Part shown: piece by piece, positions 4,354 to 7,484 of the stretch
Layout: every line of letters begins with the position of its first letter
Position numbering within the stretch: the first letter of the stretch is position 1
NCBI GenBank assembly: GCA_964486155.1
Contig: CAZAKQ010000022.1
Location: 1-7,484 of the forward strand
Direction of reading: 5' to 3'
Length of the DNA: 7,484 bases
Source: JAHITU01 sp964486155
GTDB lineage: Bacteria > Patescibacteriota > Minisyncoccia > Phycocordibacterales > UBA12079
The notes under the pieces: model-generated
What the model was told of the DNA's origin: nothing
Database searches by the model: none
The model's input: the letters and a program-made list of their open reading frames with translations, nothing else
Translations under genes and position numbers: made by a program

Positions 4354-5313
4354 ATGAGTGAAACAACAACAAAAATATTATTAATATTATTAGGGGTTGG
4401 AATTTTATGGTTTATTAGTGGTGGAACTTCAAAAGTAGAAGAAGGGGTCTTTATTACACCTCCAACTCTTGAAAAACCTAGTGAAGTTTATGGAGAAGCT
4501 CCTTCTTTTTGGGATTTTCTTAAAAAACCTAGTGTTAAATCAGATTCTGTTTCTAAAAAACAACTAGAAACAGAAATTAAACAAGCCAAACTAAAAGCAG
4601 ATGAAATAGAATATAATTTAGAAAAAATCAAAGAAAAAGAAGATGCTTCTATTTATAAAGATAAAATTGAAATTAGCCGAAATTATGGATCTCGCTCAGA
4701 TATAAACGAAGAATATATTAAATTAAAGGTTAATAATTTAAATGGAAAAAAAATAAATATTTCAACCTGGAGATTAAAAAGTGTTATGACTGGAACTGAA
4801 GTTCTTTTAGGAAATGGTATTAGACTCCCCTATACCTCAAGAAAAAATTACAAAGAAGCAATTTTTGTTTCAGGTGGAGAAGATGTGATAATAATTACAG
4901 GAAGATCTCCTATTGGATATTCTTTTCAAGTAAATAAATGCTCTGGATATTTAGAACAATTTCAAGATTTTGAACCAAGACTATCTAAAAATTGTCCCCA
5001 AGTAGAAGATGAAAATTTACCTTTTACTGGCCCTAATTCTTTCAATGATGATTGTTGGGATTATATAGACGATATTTCTCAATGTGAAACTCCTTTAGAG
5101 TATCCAATTGATATGCAAAGCGAATGTCGAAATTATTTGGTTAAAAATACAAATCATAATGCTTGTATAGATAATTACAAAGATAAACCAAATTTTTATA
5201 AATCTGAATGGAGAATATTTTTAAATAGAAACCAAGAATTGTGGAAAAAAGATCGAGAAATTATTGAGTTACGAGATGAATTTGGAAAGTTGGTTGATTC
5301 TTATGATTATTAA
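4354..5313 (+). CDS. Membrane-anchored lamin-tail-like surface protein
   Basis: A 319-residue protein. An N-terminal hydrophobic helix (7-22) without an obvious cleavage site suggests a signal anchor with the rest outside the cell. A Pro-rich linker (33-60) leads to a coiled-coil-like segment (about 68-97). A beta-rich domain (about 102-192) follows, with INISTWRLKS (134-143) and VIIITGRSPIGYSF (178-191), resembling lamin-tail domain proteins common in Patescibacteria. The C-terminal part has six cysteines (196, 214, 234, 244, 258, 271), possibly three disulfides, and ends FYKSEWRIFLNRNQELW...LRDEFGKLVDSYDY. Family assignment is from memory; the function is unknown, perhaps surface structure or attachment. 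There is no Shine-Dalgarno before the ATG. A strong terminator follows. The C terminus is duplicated at 6070-6117. Confidence 0.85.
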   Translation: MSETTTKILLILLGVGILWFISGGTSKVEEGVFITPPTLEKPSEVYGEAPSFWDFLKKPSVKSDSVSKKQLETEIKQAKLKADEIEYNLEKIKEKEDASIYKDKIEISRNYGSRSDINEEYIKLKVNNLNGKKINISTWRLKSVMTGTEVLLGNGIRLPYTSRKNYKEAIFVSGGEDVIIITGRSPIGYSFQVNKCSGYLEQFQDFEPRLSKNCPQVEDENLPFTGPNSFNDDCWDYIDDISQCETPLEYPIDMQSECRNYLVKNTNHNACIDNYKDKPNFYKSEWRIFLNRNQELWKKDREIIELRDEFGKLVDSYDY

Positions 5314-5316
5314 AAA

Positions 5317-5363
5317 CCAGCAACTGTATTACAGTTGCTGGCTAGTACATAGTACTATTTTTT
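5317..5363 (+). terminator. Terminator of the lamin-tail-like gene
   Basis: CCAGCAACTGT (5317-5327) pairs with ACAGTTGCTGG (5331-5341) over 11 bp with a 3-nt loop. A small second hairpin TAGTA/TACTA follows, then T6 (5358-5363). It lies 3 nt after the stop codon. The split gene on the minus strand ends at 5372, so the convergent pair shares this spacer. Confidence 0.85.
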
Positions 5364-5371
5364 AAATAAAA

Positions 5372-5940
5372 TTAATACTTGAATATTTTGGCATTTATTT
5401 TAACTTTTTTCAAACATTCTTCAAGTATGTAAATTAAATTTGACCACCCTCCGATATGTTGAGGTTCAAGACGATTAATAATATCGCGCGCTTCAATACG
5501 CACCTGTTTGATGTAATTTTTAGTATTACCATCAAGACCTATTTCATCTAAATTTTTAAAATCATCAGGAGTACCTTTATTAACTTTAGTCGCATCTGCT
5601 TTTTGTCTTAATAAATCTCCTCTTTTATTAAGATATTCTGCTATTCGGGGGCCTTCTTCTATTAAAAAACTTCCCAATGTCCTGCGTGTTTACAAGAACA
5701 TCCAAAAACAATTTCCTTTTCACCAATATTAATTGTTCCTATATAGGAAGCATCATGAGAAACATATTTAACTGGATTAAGTTTTTCTTTTTTTTGAAGT
5801 TCTTCCAATTCACCTTCTTCCCAATCATAACTTGTGTCTAATGAAAAATGGATTTTTCCACAAACACATTTTCGATAACATCCACCACCACCTGAACCAA
5901 ATACTTTCTCAAATAAATCTGAACATTGATTTTCATTCAT
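5372..5940 (-). pseudogene. Cysteine-rich putative metal-binding gene split by a -1 frameshift
   Basis: Two overlapping frames look like one gene. The first (5940 to stop at 5662) encodes 92 residues, MNENQCSDLFEKVFGSGGGG..., with C-x3-C-x-C at residues 21-27 (CYRKCVC) and C-x-C at 81-83 (GCSCKH), a plausible zinc site. The second (about 5665 to 5372) has no ATG, only a TTG at 5675-5677 inside the first, and encodes a charged helical stretch (IEEGPRIAEYLNKRGDLLRQKAD). At 5664-5669 the minus strand reads G-TTTTTT-AA. One extra T would join HWEVF to LIEEGPRIAEYL, giving about 189 residues. I recall uncharacterised proteins with the same CxC-then-helix order, but this is from memory. Start at 5940 rather than 5952 is based on AAAGGATGGTG upstream. 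It may be a broken gene, a sequencing error or programmed slippage. Confidence 0.6.
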
Positions 5941-6000
5941 AATAAACACCATCCTTTCTTTAATAAGTTTTTAAAATAACAAATCTATAAAAAATATACC

Positions 6001-6029
6001 ATAAAAGAAAACTTTTACCAGGCTGTCAA
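6001..6029 (-). promoter_or_regulatory. Possible promoter of the split cysteine-rich gene
   Basis: On the minus strand a perfect -35 box TTGACA (6024-6029) is followed after 17 nt by TTTTAT (6001-6006), a weak -10 box. A TATATT at 5993-5998 would be too far (25 nt). The leader would be about 50 nt, long enough for the AAAGGATGGTG ribosome binding site. Confidence 0.4.
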
Positions 6030-6042
6030 AAGATATAAACTA

Positions 6043-6063
6043 CCCCGCAGCAAGCTGACGGAG
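6043..6063 (+). repeat. Decayed GC-rich palindrome beside the paralogue relic
   Basis: CCCCGCAGC (6043-6051), AA, then GCTGACGGAG (6054-6063): a palindrome if one inserted A and one G-to-A change are allowed. It is GC-rich in AT-rich surroundings, directly upstream of and in an open frame with the relic. Confidence 0.5.
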
Positions 6064-6069
6064 AATTGG

Positions 6070-6117
6070 GGATTAAGAGATGAGTTTGATAAATTAGTTG
6101 ACTCCTATGATTATTAA
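6070..6117 (+). pseudogene. C-terminal relic of a second lamin-tail-like paralogue
   Basis: The frame ending in TAA at 6115-6117 reads GLRDEFDKLVDSYDY, against ELRDEFGKLVDSYDY at the end of the intact gene (5266-5313). Thirteen of 15 residues match. The DNA differs at 10 of 48 positions, and six of the eight changed codons are synonymous, so both copies were once under protein-level selection. The frame stays open upstream to about 5980 without a start codon; an NFY there may echo the NFYKSEW of the intact protein, but the rest does not align. A decayed palindrome (6043-6063) sits just upstream. Most of the paralogue has been lost. Confidence 0.8.
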
Positions 6118-6259
6118 AATATAAATTTTTAATTTTGTAATTTTTAATTTTTAAAGAAATCAAAATTTTTAATATTCAAAAACTTTACGAAATTTGTAGA
6201 GTAAATTTTATTGTTATACTTAAAATCTGCTGACAAGTAAGTTCAATGTTTAAATTTTC

Positions 6260-6300
6260 AAAAAAAAAAAAACGATTTTTGCAAGGCAAAAATCGTTTTT
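6260..6300 (-). terminator. Strong terminator of the SpoU-family gene
   Basis: AAAAACGATTTTTGC (6268-6282) pairs perfectly with GCAAAAATCGTTTTT (6286-6300) over 15 bp with a 3-nt loop. On the minus strand the hairpin overlaps and runs into a tract of 13 T (6260-6272), an ideal terminator about 75 nt after the SpoU stop. T5 on the other arm makes it usable on the plus strand too. Confidence 0.92.
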
Positions 6301-6331
6301 CATTTTAGAATTGATCATTATTTCATTGATT

Positions 6332-6359
6332 GAAAATTGAAAATTAGAAATTGAAAATT
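6332..6359 (-). repeat. Heptamer array, opposite orientation
   Basis: GAAAATT at 6332-6338, 6339-6345 and 6353-6359, with AGAAATT between. On the minus strand this is the same AATTTTC heptamer seen at 1603-1641. It lies between the SpoU stop and its terminator. Confidence 0.7.
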
Positions 6360-6373
6360 TTTTGTTTATGATA

Positions 6374-6850
6374 TTAAATTTCTAATATCCTAAACAAAAC
6401 AATCCCTGCCGTTACCGAAACATTTAGAGATTCTTTTTTTCCTAACATTGGAATTTCGGCAATTTGATCACATTGTTTTAATAATTGTTTTGAGATTCCT
6501 CTGACTTCATTTCCAAAAATAAAAGCTACACCCTTCCCTTTCATCGGAAGTTTTATTTTTCTATAATCAACTGATTTTTTATCTTGTTCTACTGCAATTA
6601 TTTTTACCCCTTCTTTCTTTAATTTATTGATTATTAAATTCACTTGGGGGTGGAACCCCCAAGTGATTGTTTTTTCAGCACCAAGGGCAGTTTTTGAAAT
6701 AGCTTTGACTTCTCTTCCAAATCTATCAATTGGTTTTGGAGTATAACCGCTTAAAAATATTTTTGAAATGCCACAAGCATCCGCTGTTCGGAAAATAGAA
6801 CCTACATTTTGAGCACTTCTTATATTATGTAAAATTATATATTTTTTCAT
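6374..6850 (-). CDS. SpoU/TrmH-family RNA 2'-O-methyltransferase
   Basis: A SPOUT-class methyltransferase that transfers methyl from SAM to a ribose 2'-OH of tRNA or rRNA. All three SpoU motifs are present in the 158 residues. Motif 1 is HNIRSAQNVGSIFRTADACG (8-27), with N15 and R21. Motif 2 is FIFGNEVRGIS (110-120), with E115. Motif 3 is IPMLGKKESLNVSVTAGI (133-150), whose S141-L-N-V-S forms the knotted SAM site. It lacks the extra N-terminal RNA-binding domain of the TrmH/RlmB larger forms, so it is a minimal catalytic unit and the RNA target cannot be told. The start at 6850 is fixed by a good promoter whose -10 box ends 9 nt upstream. A perfect 25-nt GC-rich hairpin codes residues 62-70. 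It is followed by a strong terminator. Confidence 0.95.
   Translation of the reverse strand: MKKYIILHNIRSAQNVGSIFRTADACGISKIFLSGYTPKPIDRFGREVKAISKTALGAEKTITWGFHPQVNLIINKLKKEGVKIIAVEQDKKSVDYRKIKLPMKGKGVAFIFGNEVRGISKQLLKQCDQIAEIPMLGKKESLNVSVTAGIVLFRILEI
6641..6665 (-). repeat. In-frame perfect palindrome inside the SpoU gene
   Basis: CACTTGGGGG (6641-6650) pairs perfectly with CCCCCAAGTG (6656-6665) around a 5-nt loop (TGGAA). Read in the gene it codes T-W-G-F-H-P-Q-V, between GAEKT and INKLKKEG, outside the three SpoU motifs. With runs of five G and five C it stands out sharply from the AT-rich codons around it. Confidence 0.9.
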
Positions 6851-6859
6851 GATTAATTT

Positions 6860-6888
6860 AGTATAAAGTAAGAAACCTTGGGTATCAA
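6860..6888 (-). promoter_or_regulatory. Promoter of the SpoU-family gene
   Basis: On the minus strand -35 TTGATA (6883-6888), a 17-nt spacer and -10 TATACT (6860-6865) form one of the best promoters in the window. The -10 box ends 9 nt before the ATG at 6850, so the leader is only about 2-3 nt and cannot hold a Shine-Dalgarno. Confidence 0.75.
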
Positions 6889-6919
6889 GCTTATAAAATT
6901 ATATTTATTTTAAAAATTG

Positions 6920-6993
6920 TCCGTCCAGTAGGAATCGAACCTACGACCGTCAGCTTAAAAGGCTGCTGCTCTACCTGACTGAGCTATGGACGG
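6920..6993 (-). tRNA. tRNA-Lys (anticodon UUU)
   Basis: Lysine tRNA reading AAA/AAG. On the minus strand the acceptor arms CCGTCCA and TGGACGG pair over 7 bp, with discriminator A at 6920. The D arm is GCTC/GAGC, the anticodon loop CTTTTAA with the anticodon at 6957-6959, and the T arm GTAGG-TTCGATT-CCTAC. The first base pair is C1-G72 rather than the common G1-C72, and pair 27-43 of the anticodon stem is a G-A mismatch, leaving four pairs. CCA is not encoded. It lies 45 nt after the DoxX stop with no terminator between, and the SpoU promoter follows about 30 nt downstream. Confidence 0.96.
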
Positions 6994-7008
6994 ATAAATA
7001 CAAAAGAA

Positions 7009-7037
7009 ATAATATCAAAAAATAGAGAAAAGTCCAG
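7009..7037 (-). promoter_or_regulatory. Probable promoter of tRNA-Lys
   Basis: On the minus strand TGGACT (7032-7037, 4 of 6 matches to consensus), 17 nt, then TGA-TATTAT (7009-7017), an extended -10 box. It starts just after the DoxX stop codon. Initiation would fall a few nt upstream of the tRNA 5' end at 6993. Cotranscription with the DoxX gene is an alternative. Confidence 0.5.
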
Positions 7038-7038
7038 T

Positions 7039-7407
7039 TTATAAAGGTAAATCAAAGGCCAAAAAACCAGCTCCTGAAAAGATTAAAGATAATAAAATTC
7101 CTAAAATGAGAATATAAAAATCTAATTTTACTTCTTTTAACTTGTTATTTCTAATTCTAGAAATAAGATTGAATATTACTATTAATATTAAAAATAAACT
7201 AGTTATTTGGGTAAAAACTCCAAATATAAGTAAAATTCCTAACAAAGCTCCTAAAATTCTTAATGGTTTTGGAGAATTAGTTTTTCTTTTTTTATATTTG
7301 ATTAATTCTATCCAAGCTTGTTTAACAAAATAAGAGCCTACAAAAACTCTTAAAATTAAAGGTGCTATAAAAGATAACATCAATAAATCTGGAAAAGTAT
7401 TTAACAT
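7039..7407 (-). CDS. DoxX-like four-helix membrane protein
   Basis: A 122-residue integral membrane protein with helices at about 8-28, 50-66, 67-84 and 97-117. Helix 1 (FIAPLILRVFVGSYFVKQAW) followed by a basic loop, then the LGALLGILLIFGVFTQITS hairpin and the C-terminal SGAGFLAFDLPL end, match the DoxX/DoxD-like family pattern as I know it. These proteins are linked to redox or respiratory functions in some bacteria, but the biochemical role here is unknown. The start at 7407 is set by an extended -10 box ending 7 nt before the ATG. No Shine-Dalgarno is present. tRNA-Lys lies just downstream on the same strand. Confidence 0.85.
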   Translation of the reverse strand: MLNTFPDLLMLSFIAPLILRVFVGSYFVKQAWIELIKYKKRKTNSPKPLRILGALLGILLIFGVFTQITSLFLILIVIFNLISRIRNNKLKEVKLDFYILILGILLSLIFSGAGFLAFDLPL

Positions 7408-7413
7408 AGTAGT

Positions 7414-7422
7414 ATTATATCA
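7414..7422 (-). promoter_or_regulatory. Extended -10 promoter of the DoxX-like gene (leaderless)
   Basis: On the minus strand TGA-TATAAT (7414-7422) is a consensus extended -10 box. A weak -35 candidate GTGAAC (7438-7443) lies 18 nt upstream. Exactly 6 nt separate the -10 box from the ATG at 7407, the same spacing as for ruvA and the gene at 362, implying a leaderless mRNA. Confidence 0.7.
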
Positions 7423-7484
7423 TATTTTTCTGAATAAGTTCACATACATATTAGACTTTTCTGGCAAAAAATCTAATGAAACAA

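Larger units (their letters stand above)
5953..6373. other. Region without an intact gene between the split gene and the SpoU gene
   Basis: Besides the paralogue relic and decayed palindrome it holds the likely promoter and leader of the split gene (5941-6029). An AT-rich stretch follows (6118-6180) with AATTTTTAATTTT-like runs. There is an orphan plus-strand promoter-like element: extended -10 TGT-TATACT (6212-6220) with TTGTAG (6194-6199) 15 nt upstream. Then come the SpoU terminator and the heptamer array. I see no other coding potential. Confidence 0.6.

Noticed and set aside
5662..5677. TTG start at 5677 giving an independent second gene overlapping by 16 bp.
   Set aside because: No ribosome binding site precedes it, and the residues flow naturally from the first frame after a one-base slip, so a split single gene is more likely.
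7142..7333. Plus-strand open frame opposite the DoxX-like gene.
   Set aside because: Antisense to four clear membrane helices, with no promoter or ribosome binding site.
7451..7476. Possible hairpin TTAGA/TCTAA with a T4/A4 inner stem near the right edge.
   Set aside because: It is short and interrupted, no gene end is visible beside it, and the window stops before its context can be judged.

Overview
The window is AT-rich and densely packed with short genes. It looks like a chromosomal segment of a Patescibacteria (CPR) genome, most probably a Parcubacteria-type lineage. The reasons are: a short PH-like membrane protein, a Mur ligase with a reduced N-terminal region, a lamin-tail-like surface protein and a short DoxX protein, all of a type I associate with that group; tRNA genes without an encoded CCA; and several strong -10 boxes placed so close to the start codon that the mRNAs must be leaderless or nearly so. 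The lineage is inferred from gene content and not proven. The standard code fits: the ten reading-frame ends assigned here use TAA or TAG, and no in-frame TGA is needed.

Layout. 1-124: terminator and tRNA-Ser(UGA) on the minus strand. 125-361: a GC-richer intergenic patch with a second, truncated copy of the tRNA-Ser 5' end. 362-886: a two-helix PH-like membrane protein followed 6 nt later by tRNA-Arg with a GCG anticodon. 887-1256: no gene, but a terminator, an inverted degenerate echo of tRNA-Arg, and stacked hairpins. 1257-1523: rpsT (minus), divergent from ruvA (1747-2313), which is followed by a MurE-like ligase (2348-3652). 3653-3836: hairpins and a terminator. 3837-4148: a small three-helix membrane protein (minus), the one gene with a textbook Shine-Dalgarno. 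4354-5313: a membrane-anchored lamin-tail-like protein. 5372-5940: a cysteine-rich gene (minus) split by a -1 frameshift at a run of six T. 5953-6373: no intact gene, but a clear C-terminal remnant of a second lamin-tail paralogue. 6374-7407 (all minus): a SpoU-family RNA methyltransferase, tRNA-Lys(UUU) and a DoxX-like membrane protein.

The genes do not form one pathway. They are housekeeping units (translation: three tRNAs, S20, SpoU methyltransferase; repair: RuvA; cell wall: Mur ligase) and envelope proteins, mostly with their own promoter and terminator.

The most unusual signals are (i) GC-rich palindromes lying in frame inside two conserved genes (SpoU methyltransferase and Mur ligase) and a decayed one beside the paralogue relic, resembling palindromic elements that invade coding sequence; (ii) a repeated 6-nt spacing between -10 box and ATG, implying leaderless mRNAs, against Shine-Dalgarno use in the accessory genes; and (iii) tRNA fragments copied in direct and inverted orientation next to two tRNA genes, within hairpin-rich GC patches carrying the stable GCGAAGC mini-hairpin motif.
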